The notes under the pieces were generated by a model. It made no database searches and was not told the origin of the DNA. It saw only the letters and a program-made list of their open reading frames with translations. From the NCBI GenBank assembly GCA_026874595.1, contig CM049306.1, positions 43,460,019 to 43,524,018 on the forward strand: a stretch of DNA of 64,000 nt. Reading direction: 5' to 3'. This stretch comes from Sipunculus nudus (lineage: Eukaryota > Annelida > Sipuncula > Golfingiida > Sipunculidae). A program made the translations under genes and the position numbers. Shown one piece after another: positions 11,224 to 24,348 of this stretch. Positions within the stretch are counted from its first letter, which is position 1; every line of letters begins with the position of its first letter.

Positions 11224-12515
11224 TTGTATCCCAAGACAAAGTCGGGGGATACTATGTTTTCATACCGGTCCCGCCGCGCCGCTGCATATAAATCTTGTTC
11301 GCGCGATAACTCAAAAAATATTTCACGGATCTTTACCAAACTTTTTATATGTATAGATATGGGTGAGAGGACGACGCCTATTCAAAATGAGGTCATGACC
11401 TTTACTAGGAGAGTGTCCTTGACCTTGAATAGGTCAAATTTACGGGAAAATCTGACAAATTCTTGAATATCTCAAGAAACCTTGCATGGATTGATCCCAA
11501 AATCAAGTTGATCGAAGATCATGGATAGGGTTGTCATATTCCAGAAACTGATGGCGCCACCTATTATTCTTTACTTGTTTTCGTGCCTTTTAATACCCCC
11601 AAAATTGCCACTTGACAGTACTGTGAGCATTATAAGTCAAAACCTAATGGACAGATTTCTTTTATATTATGCATATACATAGACATGGATTATGGGATGA
11701 TGTATATATTAATTGAGGTCATGACCTTTCCTATTAGAGTGGCCTTGACCTTGAATATTGCCATATATGGTGAAAATTTCACAAAATTATTAATATCTCA
11801 ATACGGGATGCATGGATTGGTCCAGAAATCAATTTGATCAAAGATCTTGGATAGTATTGTCATGTACCGGAAACAGGTGGCCCTACCTGTTATTTTTACT
11901 TGCTTTCGTGCCGTTTAATACCCCCATCATTGCCACTTAAACAGTACTGTGAGCATTATAAGTCAAAAATTAATGGACAGATTTCTTTCATATTGTGCAT
12001 ATACATAGTTATGGGTTATGGGATGATATTTTTTAAATTGGGGTCATGACCTTTCCTATAAGAGTGGCCTTGACCTTGAATATTGCCATATACGGTAAAA
12101 CTCTCACAAAATCATTAATATCTCAATAAGGGATGCATGGATTGGTCCAAAAATCAACTTGACCGAAGATCTTGGATAGTTTTGTCATGTACCTGAAACA
12201 GGTGGCGCCACCTGTTATTCTTTACTTGTTTTCGTGCCGTTTAATACCCCAATCATTGCCACTTAACAGGACTGGGAGCATTATAAGTCAAAAACTATTG
12301 GACAGATTTCTTTCATATTATGCATATACATAGACATGGGTTATGGGATGATGTATATCTTAATTGGGGTCATGACCTTTTCTATGAGAGTGACCTTTTC
12401 TATGAGTGTGGTCTGATATTAATTTTTGCTGAAGATGGGGGCCCTTTTCTTAAGGGGGGGGGGATTCATTGTCTGGGGATACTATGGCACCTGCGGTGCC
12501 AAGAAATATCTAGTT
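11224..12515 (+). mobile_element. Hairpin-ended repeat element E with 326-bp tandem array
   Basis: It starts TTGTATCCC and folds back on GGGGATAC (11227-11252). It ends with GGGGATAC, the hairpin GGCACCTGCGGTGCC and CTAGTT at 12510-12515. The inside holds about 3.5 tandem units of roughly 326 bp (palindrome cores near 11549, 11875 and 12201). Subterminal repeats, a 3' hairpin and a central tandem array resemble Helentron-associated (HINE) elements; that class assignment is inference. Non-coding. Confidence 0.65.
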
Positions 12516-13389
12516 TTATGTTATATTCAGTCATTATGGTAGTCCTTTTAAACGTATAAGCGTAAACTGTTGAGAAAAAAAGTGAATAGTCTCTTCGTTT
12601 CTTTTATAATTGTTACTCTGACGTGTATACCTGGAAGTGTTTGACATGCAACAAGTCTTTATTATTGTCCATCAGTTGATTTACTGTTACAAACACTATA
12701 AGATTGAGATCCAAAGTACACCGCTCCTCAGAGGACGGGGAAGAAGGGAGCCATGTGCACCTTCTACATGCCACCATATTAACTTGGACAAATACTAACT
12801 GATGAGAGGCAAATTATTTTATTTAATGCCCCCATATATTAATTAGCTGTATAATATTAGTTCAAATGTAATTTGTACGTGGTTTTCTAAAAACAAAATA
12901 TGTATTAGTTTTATATAAAAATACACAATGTTGATATAGGGGCATTGTTAAGGGTATTTGTCATTGAAAAAAACACGATGGTTATAAAAGAAATGAAGGA
13001 TAAATTCTGTCTGTAAATTCCTTTTCGTGGGTATATCAGTATACACCCTGTATGTAAAACACCAATAACACATTTTAACCTCCTTCAGTATCACCAACAG
13101 AAGACTCGATACCCGGCTGTATGATATTGGAAATTTGCGAATAGTTACAATATATGCTCTGATCTGGCTGAAATAGCGGGATTTTTTATATAAGTGGCAG
13201 GTCTGGAAATTTTAAGAGCGCTTTCGTTCTCTTGCGTTTGGTGGTACACTGCGTGGGTGGCGTGCGTTGTAAATGAATAATTAAGCGTCCATGGAGGTCT
13301 ACTTGCACGACCTAATCATACACGTATATATATGTATGCACGCCTCGAAAACTACACATATACATCAGGTCCGTCCATATTTCTTTATT

Positions 13390-13760
13390 AAAGGGGTCTA
13401 TTTGATATATACGTCTATTAAATAAAAACAGCCCTTGGGCCTTTCATAAAAATTAGCCAAAAAGCGCAGATCCCTCGTTACACAGTCCGTTCGTTTTGTT
13501 TATACCTTCTTGTTATTAGGGGGCCTGACATTTGACCATATTTTTCACAACCAGCTGCTATATGGTCACCTTTCAACTCCGCACATGTGCAGTCAACTAC
13601 CTCCGGCTACATTTTTTTTCTTTTTCACTGCCTAGGATTATTTATGTGCCATGCTTACTAATAGCCTGTTGGGGAAAAAAGCTGACACCACCATCACATG
13701 GTCGTTATAAGAAACTTTTTTAAAGAGATATTACCTTTACAGTTCATTCATATTACGAAG
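13390..13760. repeat. Interspersed repeat related to 3040-3440
   Basis: It shares the ordered short matches described for 3040-3440 and has the same orientation. No terminal repeats could be fixed. Confidence 0.4.
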
Positions 13761-16486
13761 AGTTAGCCAGAAATCTGCTAATAAGGTATATATATGTGAA
13801 AAGCTGGCTTTATTTTTCCGCTAATGCCCGTTTCTGGTTCGTCACAGACTGAAAATGATCTATCACGGAGCAAAATGCTATATATAGCAAATATTTATAC
13901 TTTAAAATTTCGGTGGGTTTTATGTACCAGTATACAAAGTAAACAGAGAGGCCCATTGTGGTATATATCTTTATACCATCGGGTCAAAAGGAATTTAACT
14001 TCCTAGCTACCCAAGGGCCCAGTCCACCGTTGTACAAACATCCGTACTTCAGCCAGGAACTGCCACACATTCCCTGTATATAACTTGTGTATCCTTTTGG
14101 TATTAAAACATTTGATGGTCTTTTCGAGGTTTAAGAAATGAAAATATATTAAACTATCAATTAAAATCTAATAGTGATCCGCAATACTAATTATGCGCTG
14201 TCAGTTAGTGGATGTATGCGCTTTCTTGTATAATCTGGTTCCTATGGATGCATGGTTTTCTCTTGAGCCCCTTTTTTTGAACGGTGAGCTTATTTTATAT
14301 TACTTACTACAAAACATACCATTTATAGCCTGGGTAACCTTTGCACCGGTATTGTATACGTTGTTTGAACAACAACTTGTTATTATTGATCGATCTACAA
14401 GAACGAAGGGTACAATACGAACACTGATGTCACTATGACCACGTGATCTGAGTGCTATCTGTAATATATATACAAGGTCATCGCTCTCTCCGTATACTTT
14501 GCCTCGGTCGATCATCACAGGTAAGATGTGTCATACTTTAGTATATTGCAATGAATGTGTGCTGTACAATTTAACCATCTTGAATGCAGCTTTGTATGGG
14601 CCTTTGGATTCTAATAATTCAAATAGTTACAAATGTGGTTCGGAATTTTCGATTAAAAAAATTGAAGGGTCCAGTTTCGAGTATATTTGCTTATATTTAA
14701 GTGTATCGGATCATATCAATTGGTGGGAAGACTTAATTCTTGAATGACAGTAACTGATCTCTGCTGACATATACAAATCTTGGCCACAGGTACATTTATC
14801 CATAATTTAAAAATAATGAGTGAAATAAAGAGCGTAGGCCTTTAAAATGATAAATTGCATCTCATTTATATGGCCATGTTTCTTATTGCCGACATGAAAG
14901 GAATGCTCTTCGCGATGTTTACTCGTAAATTAGGTAATAACTTGATGTTTTTATTTTTATTGCCATGAATTTATATAAAACGTTTGGGATGGCATGAAAG
15001 ACATCGAGTCCCTGAACCATCGCAACAAGCGATGTTTCAGCCAGCGGGAACATGCATTACATTGTTTGGGACAAGTCAGTCAAGGCATCTCCTGATTGTC
15101 AGGTGTTGTGGCCCAGACGACGCACAGAGCCCACGCGATGTGTGGAGTGTCTGGTCCACTGTTTTAACATATGTTTTAATTTATATGTATGTATGTAAAT
15201 ATATATATATATATACCTTATTAATGTCTTACTATACACAGATAGGCCTAACGTGATCTCTATACGGCATGGCCTATATAGCTGTTCATAACCCATGGCA
15301 TAACCCATGCATGTTGATCGAACAAATATGTTTCTTTATATTATTCTTGTCTGGCCTTGTCATAAGTATATTTCCTCTGATAGGGCCTACCGACTGCATG
15401 TTCTGTTTGATTGTCGACTAGAGAATGAAGGCTGTTTCGAGTTAGCCGATAGTCCATAAACGGAACTATAGTTATAAAAAAATTCACGTACTATAGGCCT
15501 ATTTATAATTACTGTAAATCAAGCAGCGTGTTGGCAGTCTTGTGACTGCATGCGTGTACACTTTATAAAGTAATTATATGTGGCTCTATATGCGTGCATG
15601 TAATTAAGCTTATATAATATTATTCCAGGATTAAGGGTTCGTGTGTATCGAAGGTGAGTATATATATATACATAAATAATAGATCTTAAAGAATGTTTAT
15701 GTATATAACAGTTAAAACTATAACCAGTCGAACAAAAATCCGTATTGCATAACTATATCCATCTGAAATCCCACCGAGCTACATTGGTTCAAGTAGATGG
15801 AATTTATATACAAATGAATATTATTGATCAATTGTGCTCAATTAAACACGTTTTGTCCATATATCATCACATACTGATATATGTTTATTTCCATGTTAAT
15901 AAATTGCCTCGCTGATAAAGTGTTCACTGATATGAAATTTAAGGAGTGTCAATAGGCATGCAGCAGACATATAGTCGACTGTTTACATTATATAGACATA
16001 TACAGACAGCCGAAAATGCTTAAAATGATGTTAAGGGCACTTGTTTTTTCCAGTTTAAGGTTACACCCACTTTGTAATGTATCTGTCATAAAGAGTATAC
16101 TGATATTGCAAACCTTTCTCGGCATCTTAAATTGTATTTTTTTGTATTTGGCAATCTTTAGGAACAATATTTTCATATAATATCAAGTTATTAGGCCTTT
16201 TAATGTACAACAAATGAATTACAAGACTGTTGATATTGTATTATTTTTTATCGGTTATTTTCATAGAATTATTTTTTTTTTGGTTCTGTAATACATATAC
16301 CAATATAAAGTTACAAAGTTTTAATGTATAAAATTTATTCTGTCAGTGCTCAAACTTGTATTTTCTATATGTACATGTAGGCCTAGAAATTGTTAGATGG
16401 ATGCAATCTTTATAATGTTTCTCCACATTCCTAATTTGACTATATTATCATATTTTCTTATTGACACCGACTCATAATGTATCCTT

Positions 16487-16667
<181 letters not shown>

Positions 16668-17617
16668 CGAGGAATATTAGCGCCAAGGCCATGCAGGCTG
16701 CAACTGTAAAGTACACATTTCAGCCAACACGCATATTGCGTGTTAAACTTAATGGAATGGAAGCCTCAGATTGTATCACACAAAATACATCCCTATTATA
16801 ACGCCAAGGTATACTTTATACAAGGTATACAAGGTATACAGGCCTTTCGACATGCTACATTATGTGTACATCCTTGGTATGTTAAACCCATAGAAAATAT
16901 TTTTATTCAATTTACTTTCTAAGAGTAAAACAGATCGTATCTTGCTATAACCCCAGTTAGCCCTTTGGTGGGCGGCGACGCAACAGAAACCTGAAACAGA
17001 TTCATCGTGGGTATCGCCGGGTCTTGAGGTCACACCAGTGCAAAGGGATTCCCCCAGGTTTAAAAATATACAATTGCTTTGCTTTGTTATCGCCATCTAG
17101 CGGTGAGACCCTGGTTCCGTAGAACATGCACCTGTGTATAACACATTATCGCCCTTGGAATGCCTGAAACAACTGGTACATGCTTGTGGAACCTTTGAAG
17201 TTAGACTAAGAGTACTAAGACGGCGCAATTATCCCTATGGTAGGCAGTGGATTTATCGAAGTTAATTGGTTTGGTTATATTTCTAATACTTTATATAATT
17301 GTAGGCCTAACAAAGCGTAATTTAATAAAAAGGTGGCTCAGTTCGTTTGAAAGATTCTAATGTCAGTAAGGCCAGAAAAAAATAAAGCCTTTGCGGTATG
17401 GTTCTCAGGCAACGCCCTGGTCAATCCCCCCCCCCCCCCCCCCCCCCCATCAAAAATTTTGATTTTGATTTTTATCTTTCAAAAAGATAAAATAATAATA
17501 AAATTTCGATAATATTTCCTTTGTAATGTAGTGATTTAACCTTTTGTTTAGCAAAATATTTCTCTTATTATCATGCATTTCTTTGATCATATGACATTTT
17601 TATCAAAACATACAAGA

Positions 17618-18055
17618 AAGGGGTAATTGTGTAGTTTAGTGGGTTTTAATTAAAAGGCCTATAATGCTATATTACCAATTGTAAATGTATTAATTCCAAA
17701 TTTGTGTTGTTCTATAATAAGAAGAAATGTATATTATTAAAGAATAAGGCATATATAGTTTAATAACCAATATATTTGATATATAATGACATAAATTGCT
17801 CCAATATAGCTTGTTTTCCTGGCAATGTCATGAATGTCATGCATAACGTCATGGCGGAAGATCCAAATTTGAGCCAATAAAGTCAACTTTTAAGCTACAA
17901 TGTCTCAAACCGTGACCACTGTTCATTATATAACCCTTGTTTTTCTAAAACTATACTTCTCCTCTATATTATAGAATATTACTTTTGTTTATAATTTGCA
18001 ATAAATATGGTAATATAGGCCTTTTATAAAAAACCCCTAAACTACACAATTACAA
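17618..18055. mobile_element. MITE, copy 1 of tandem pair
   Basis: The ends form a terminal inverted repeat of about 50 bp with mismatches: it starts GTAATTGTGTAGTTTAGTGG and ends CTAAACTACACAATTAC. The inside is AT-rich and non-coding. The next copy starts 492 bp later. Confidence 0.75.
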
Positions 18056-18109
18056 AAAAAGGTAAAAAAAAAAAAAAACATACAACATACAACATCAAAA
18101 CATACAAGA

Positions 18110-18545
18110 AAGGGGTAATTGTGAAGTTTAGTGGGTTTTAATTACAAGGCCTATAATGCTATATTACCAATTGTTAATGTATTATACCCAAATTTGTGTT
18201 GTTCTATAATAAGAGGAAATGTATATTGTTAAAGAATAAGGCATATATAGTTTAATAACCAATATATTTGATATATAATGACAAATTGCTCCAATATAGC
18301 TTTTTTTCCTGGCAATGTCATGAATGTCATGCATAAAGTCATGGCGGAAGATCCAAATTTGAGCCAGTAAAGTCAATTTTTAAGCTACAATGTCTCAAAC
18401 CGTGACCACTGTTCATTATATAACCCTTGTTTTTCTAAAACTATACTTCTCCTCTGTATTATAGAATATTACTTTTGCTTATAATTTGCAATAAATATGG
18501 TAATATAGGCCTTTTATAAAAAAAAACCCTAAACTACACAATTAC
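18110..18545. mobile_element. MITE, copy 2 of tandem pair
   Basis: A near-identical copy of 17618-18055, with a 492-bp period measured at the CATACAAGAAAGGGG block that precedes each copy (17609 and 18101). Few substitutions, so the duplication is recent. Confidence 0.75.
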
Positions 18546-18706
18546 AAAAAAAGGTAAAAAAAAAAATTGCTCGCCCACACTGATTTCTGAAAAAAAAGTG
18601 TCTGAGAACCATACCTTTTTTTTTTTTGCCTTATGAGGCGTACATTTTGGAAATGTGGGGGGGGGGGGGGAAGGGAGGGTACTTTGTCTGTCTCTCATTC
18701 CTTTTT

Positions 18707-20530
18707 AGCTCAGCTGACTATAAGTCATCTGAGCTATAGTCGTGGCCCTGTCAATGGTCGTCCGTCCGTCCGGCCGTGAACAGGGCACGTTTTAAAACCG
18801 TTGGACCTACTAATCCAAAACTTTGTATACCATTAGATGTCCCAAAAATTTCCTACCATACCGAAAATTGGGTCATTAGGACTACGTTCCATCTAGATAT
18901 TAAGGAAAAACCTCTGTTTTCCATAAAAAAGCCATTGTTACACTTCAAGGCTGCCTAATATCAAAACCACTGATCTGTTTTTCATCATGTTAAGTATTCA
19001 TATACTTCCATACATTTTCTATGGATATACCAAAAATTAGGTCAGTATTGTGTATTATTTTGAAGTTATGTACAAAAATATAATGCAATTTTTAAAAAAT
19101 CAGGAAATATATTTACTCACCTAACATGAGAATTGCTTAAGCTGGAGACATTTTTTCAGGAATATAACTTCATTTAATCAAGATTCAATTGTTTACCCCA
19201 AAATTAGATCTGAATTTTGCAAATTCTTCAAGTTATTAGCATAAATAAAAAATCAATACCTTAAATTTTGTCCAACTTTGGCAATGGCACGTTTTTTCCC
19301 TGTAAGCACTGTTGATTTAATTTTCAAAACATACATACATAAGGATGTAATCTTTTAAAATCTGAAATTTCAAAGGAATTGATTGAAAAGAGCAGCTTTT
19401 ATTCAAGTTTCCATACACCATGTCAAGTGTTGTTTACATCTAGCCTACCTGGTAGTACAGCCTTGCATTATGTAACGGACCCCAGGCAGCTTGCATTGGC
19501 TCAGCTTGGCCACTACTAGCAGGCTTCCCCCTCTGCCCTGCACTCCCCCCCCCCCCCCCCCCAGATGGTGCATTAACTAGATGAATGTTATAATTTTCTG
19601 TATTTTATTTTATTCTTGGCTATGCTACATTTTAGATTTTGTATTGTACCACCAGGGTTACAATGATTAAATTGTGTCCACAAAGTGGTGTATTGCTATG
19701 AAAGTGTGGATGTTCATCAGATAAGTAAGTCCTTACTTCAGAAGAGTAAAAACTTCCCCAGGTGTGAAATTGAATATTAATTCCAGTAATAAATTATAGC
19801 TGAGATAGTAATTAGGCACAATGATATTGTTTGTTCCTCATTCAACCAACAGTGTGTATACTTTATTTGAAAAGATGTTTTTATTTTATCAAATTTACTG
19901 AATCTTTTATTTCATTTCAGTGAATAAAATTAAGCATGTACTAAAAACTCCAGTGTGCAAAACTTGTTAATAGTGATTCAAGGAATAACTTGTAGATGCC
20001 ATGTTGTGGCATTATTTTCTTTTAAATTCAGTTTAAACATTTGTGATTCTAAAATAATAAAATGGATGTGTATGCAAAATATGACCCAATATGAGCTACA
20101 CTCTGGATATATAATGATTGCAACTTAGAATTCTAATAATATTATAACTTATATTTTCAGTTTTTTTATTACAAATTTATAAAACTTGTAAATAAAAAAA
20201 TGAATCAGATAAAAACTACTATTATTCTCTTGAAAGTGAAATAAAGGTATAAGTCCATTCTGTCCACTTGCCTATCCATCTGTAAATTTTTCTTATGCAT
20301 CACAGTATCTCAAAACTGTTACTGTTTTTCTTCATGACAGTCTTGTCAGAGTATTAGTTTGCAATCATATATTTAGAACTTTACTATAACCAAGTAGGAG
20401 GGCCCCTTTCCTCTCAGCTTCTCATATGCTTATATAAATGAAAAACATTACAATAGAATATTTTCATATTTTTGCATTTGGTAAAAATTTCAAACTTCAG
20501 CTGAGCACTGTGACCCATGGGTCCCTTGTT
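18707..20530 (+). mobile_element. Hairpin-ended element A
   Basis: The 5' end is a hairpin: AGCTCAGCTGACT then AGTCATCTGAGCT (18707-18735). The 3' end is CAGCTGAGC, then TGACCCATGGGTC..CTTGTT at 20499-20530. The same ends occur in element C (53621-59060) and, at the 3' side, in B (ends 29212). The interior is AT-rich and non-coding, with a C-run near 19545. HINE-like by architecture; class not proven. Confidence 0.65.
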
Positions 20531-20795
20531 TGTATTTCAAAACCTTTGAGTTTAAAAGGACTTCATCAGGGGCAATATTATGCCTGTTCTTACACACTGT
20601 CAATTCAGTTGTGCTTTATACAAAAGTTTCCAGCAAAACCCTCTCAGCACACAGTCTCAGTACCTCCCATACAACTGTTTAACTCCTTGTTATGGTTCTG
20701 CATGTTGGGATACACAATCCACATGTATCATCCCAGGGAAGGTAGGGGGGAGATTGGGGGGGGGGGGGGGTTGAAGGTAGTGCTACTACCTGCTT

Positions 20796-21450
20796 GGCTA
20801 AGTTCACTATAGTCCGTTCCACTACCCCTCTCCACCAGATTTTTGTGATTATCTCTACATAAGAAAAACTTGCCAAACAAATTTTGCACAAATAACATAA
20901 AGAGGCAAATGCATAATTTTTGGTACCTTATACTTCAGCACAAAATAAGTATTATTTACTTTACAGCTTGGTTGACATGTCTCATATATATCATGATTCA
21001 TGGCATCTCAATAAGTGGCTATTGTTTATCCTGCTTGGATAGGGATATAAAGTAATGTGACGTAAAAGTGCCGCCCGTGCATGCAGAGAATACAAGTCTC
21101 ACCGTAAACAGAGGTCGGCAGCTCTTGATCATTGGTTCAATGAATGTTGGTGCCTCTTTAGTGCATTGTGTCTATTATGATGTCATCACTTTTCCCAGAT
21201 ATGCCTATTTTACAGATAAGTGGCAATATGTTGCTAAAGAATAAACTAGTTGCTCAAAAAATGGTTTTAAATTAGTTACAGGAAAATGCTATAAAGATTT
21301 TAGGATATTATTTCAATAATATTGAATTATATATTTTCCAATTTCTGCCCTAATGACGAAAAGTTTTAGTGTTCTTTGACTCACAAAAAAATAATCACAA
21401 AAAAAACAGGTGGACAGGGGTGCTGGAACAAACTATAGTGAACAGCTAGG
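20796..21450. mobile_element. Inverted-repeat element with G-run and C-run ends
   Basis: About 57 bp at 20796-20852 is repeated in inverted orientation at 21391-21448, with several mismatches. Outside the arms are a G-run (20755-20770) and a C-run (21481-21491), also mirror images. No coding region. Confidence 0.55.
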
Positions 21451-22552
21451 TCCGAGGAAGAAGCCTCCTTCCTGCGACCCTCCCCCCCCCCCACCAGCTT
21501 GACTATAAAATACATGGCTGGGGTAGGTGCACCAGGTCTATGCATGATTCTAAACAAATGGATGTCCCATTAATATTTGTTTCATTACAAATGCTAGTTA
21601 TTATTCACAGTGAAAAACTGGGCAGTAGATCCCACTTGGGCATATAGGTCTGCATAATGGACAACTGTTGCTTACACAGTGCTTACGGGTACAGGGAAAA
21701 CAGCAACAATTAAGTGTTTCAACAATTAAGTGAAACAAGAGCTGTCCAGACACCAGAGTGCACTACTTTCAGCACTCATCCAGTGTGTATCAGTTTACCA
21801 GTACAAGTACAGCCACATGCTAAACTTGTCAGTCATAACAAGCCCACTGTGCCTAAAAAAGCACAATGTACAGCCCACACTGGGCCTGCATATCAAACTT
21901 CACAGACTGTCCTTGTGGAGTGTAAAAAATATTGTCTAGGAGCTGTTTCCTTGATAAACAGAACAGTGACTATAGGCGACATAAACACCAGAACTATGTT
22001 GATTTAAAGGGGAGTACCACATCCCAAGCTAAAGAATGGTTAATAATGGTGATTAAGAACAATGATTAACTTTTCTTATTACAATCAGTGGCATACCAGA
22101 GCCATACCAGCAGAAAAGACTATTTATCCTGCACTTGTTAATTGACAACTGAAGTGAGTATTTACCACCAGAGCTTTATAGAACATTTCTTGAAAATGAA
22201 CTCATTCTACACTATCCACAGAACTCTGATACTGCAAACCGAGAACATTCTATGTACAGTGACTCTAATCAAGAGACTTGTGTTCTGTTTAGTTCTTTGA
22301 AATATTTTCATGACAAATCAAGATTAATATTTGCAGTTGCATTAACTCTTAGCATATTTTTTCATATTGTATACCATTTTAATCTCTGTGGAAATGAAAT
22401 GTAAGGTAAAATCATTGCTCAAAAATACCCTGAGATTATTAGGGGTGATGCAGATATTGCCAGTGAGTTTAAGCTGCTTACACAAAAATTTGAATTATTC
22501 ATCAGACTGTGAAATATTAGATTATGAAAAGAAAGCTACAAAAATTTAGATT
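21451..22552. other. Intergenic, nothing recognised
   Basis: AT-rich sequence upstream of the gag relic. Two short overlapping reading frames near 21714-22007 have no recognisable motif. Confidence 0.45.
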
Positions 22553-23130
22553 GCTTTAGGCAGTGAAGGGCTTACCAGGGTAAGAGAATAAATGCATCTG
22601 GTTTGACAGAATTTGAGAAAAAAGATCCAGAAAAAATATGGGAATAATTTGACACCAAATGAAAGCAGAAGGGAATTTTAGAATTCATAGAATGGAGCTT
22701 ATGTGGTTCAGGAATAATAAAAATGAATCCATTGATGAGTTTGTTAACAGATGCAAAACCAAAGCAAAGGAATGTAATTTTACAGAATCAGAATGCAGGG
22801 ACAGAGTCATAGAACTAGTTATAGCATCCACTCTATTTGAGAGTTCCCAGAAAGACCTGTTGGATAAACCATCTGAATACACAATAGAAGAAAGATGGAC
22901 GCCAATATGAAACAGTGGCTGCATTTCAAGTTAGTCTCCCCAACCTTGAAGGCAATGTCTCTGTGTCAGAGATGAAATGTCACCAAAACCCATGTGGAAA
23001 TTGTGGTTTCCACCACTTGATGTCCTGCATACAATGATACATGCAAAGGCTGTGGTGCCTAAGGCTACTGGGTAAAACTGTGCCACAAAACTAGACAAAA
23101 TTCACAACCTGTATCTCCCCACCCCAACAG
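22553..23130 (+). pseudogene. Ty3/gypsy-type gag relic
   Basis: Three reading-frame segments align in order with the gag of metazoan Ty3/gypsy elements. They are an INASGLTEFEKKDPEKIWE segment (about 22589-22645), FRIHRMELMWFRNNKNESID continuing with EFVNRCKTKAKECNF (22659-22910), and a zinc-knuckle-like CKGCGA.GYWVKLC (about 23040-23090). In-frame stops and frame changes separate them. No pol region follows and no LTRs were seen. A dead fragment about 1 kb upstream of gene 2. Confidence 0.7.
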
Positions 23131-24020
23131 CCAGTAAAGAGGTCGTCCTACAAGTCCTCATCAGGGAAACAGAAGACTATGGAGCTGACAAAGCCCCAGA
23201 AGGGATAACTTCATTATCTTTACTAGGAGTAGGTAAACACAACATCAAGTAGTGGTTAGTCAGCCAGCCATGCTATCTACAAGATGTGTGCTCTATACGA
23301 TCAGCCTGTTAAAAATAATAAAACTGTATTATAAACAAGGAATCATTATTACTTCATCTTTGGGCTTACCAATTTAACAAGCAGTTATAGAACAGGTGTG
23401 ACACAAAACAGTTGAAGGAACTGCACACTTGATGTGCTTGAGTCTTGAGACTAATGCATGATAACATGAGTTGCTTGTACATTCAGTATGACATTTGACT
23501 TGTTTTTCCTTGATTAAAACTTGCAACGACCTGTGTTCAAATCATGGATGCTACCACATGAGCCAAAAAAGGTGGGGCAACCAGGGGTGTTTATGGCTAC
23601 TCCTACTAAAGCGATTGGCCTCAGGGCATATAAGTATATCAAATTCAGTGCATACATGGACAGTTATTGATTGTTGATTACAATATTTGTAATGAAGAAA
23701 GTAAGAACCAGATAAAAATAAGCACCGAAATCAAGACACAAGCAGCAACATACATGGTTGTTTTTTAGGCCATAAAGGTCAAGTTCGGGACAAAAGTTGC
23801 AGAGGATTTAATTTACAGGGTGTGTGTGTGTGGGGGGGGGGGGGGTTATTCCATATAGGAAGAAAACACCTCCTTTGTAAATTAACATAACAAGACATTG
23901 GATACCGACCGATGACATTAAATAATGTTATTACACCATCAGACCAATTTTAAACCCATTTTGGTTTGATCAAAATGTATGCTGGATTTTATACTCTCAC
24001 CAGTTAATCTGTGTTATGCA
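23131..24020. other. Upstream flank of gene 2, nothing recognised
   Basis: Contains a TG/G-run microsatellite near 23820-23846. No coding exon is recognised. A promoter or non-coding first exon of gene 2 might lie here, but no motif is decisive. Confidence 0.4.
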
Positions 24021-24024
24021 ATTT

Positions 24025-24131
24025 AAGAAAAAATGCTTGAAACCTTGGAAAAGTCATAATTTTAGAAAAAATGCCTGAAACCTTTGAAAAGTCACACAAA
24101 CAAGAAAATGTTTGAAATCTGGGAAAAGTCA
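24025..24131. repeat. Three-copy short tandem repeat upstream of gene 2 start
   Basis: About 2.7 diverged copies of a unit of roughly 38-40 bp containing AGAAAAAATGCYTGAAACCT and GAAAAGTCA. It ends about 95 bp before the start codon of gene 2. Confidence 0.7.
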
Positions 24132-24225
24132 GTTGTATATTGCCCTTCACCTGGTGTAAGTAACATGTTGTCAGTGGTGTTGGCATTCAAGTCATAGTTC
24201 TTTACAACCTTTCTTGAAGGCCAGA

Positions 24226-24348
24226 ATGGCAGCAGCCAGAAGCACAGGAACACTGCTGGCCCAGCTGAGGGCGCTGATGAAGGAGCCGAAGTATGGGGAT
24301 GGAAAAGCTCTAGGTGCTTACATCATACCTACAGGGGATGCCCACCTG
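24226..24348 (+). CDS. XPNPEP1: Gene 2 exon 1 (to first of about 34 donors)
   Basis: 123 nt from the ATG to the first donor GTAAGT at 24349. It encodes [20 protein letters not shown], then a segment ending [12 protein letters not shown], equivalent to human IQAYIIPSGDAHQ. The donor is phase 0 and joins exon 2 (SEYVAN), as in human DAHQ-SEYI. Later donors every 54 bp up to 26131 would extend the exon in frame. An in-frame TTG lies 12 bp upstream, but the ATG is the sensible start. Confidence 0.88.

Larger units (their letters stand above)
17395..18615. mobile_element. Outer inverted-repeat element carrying two tandem MITE copies
   Basis: GGTATGGTTCTCAG at 17395-17408 is repeated in inverted orientation as CTGAGAACCATACC at 18602-18615. 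A C-run follows the left arm. Between the arms lie two direct copies of a MITE (17618 and 18110 onward). No coding region. Confidence 0.6.

Noticed and set aside
12795-12830. CTGATGAG resembling a hammerhead ribozyme core
   Set aside because: No GAAA segment or matching stems at the right distance.
17220-17260. AATTATCCCTATGGTA resembling mitochondrial 16S rRNA (possible NUMT)
   Set aside because: Only about 16-20 bp match and the flanks do not resemble 16S rRNA.
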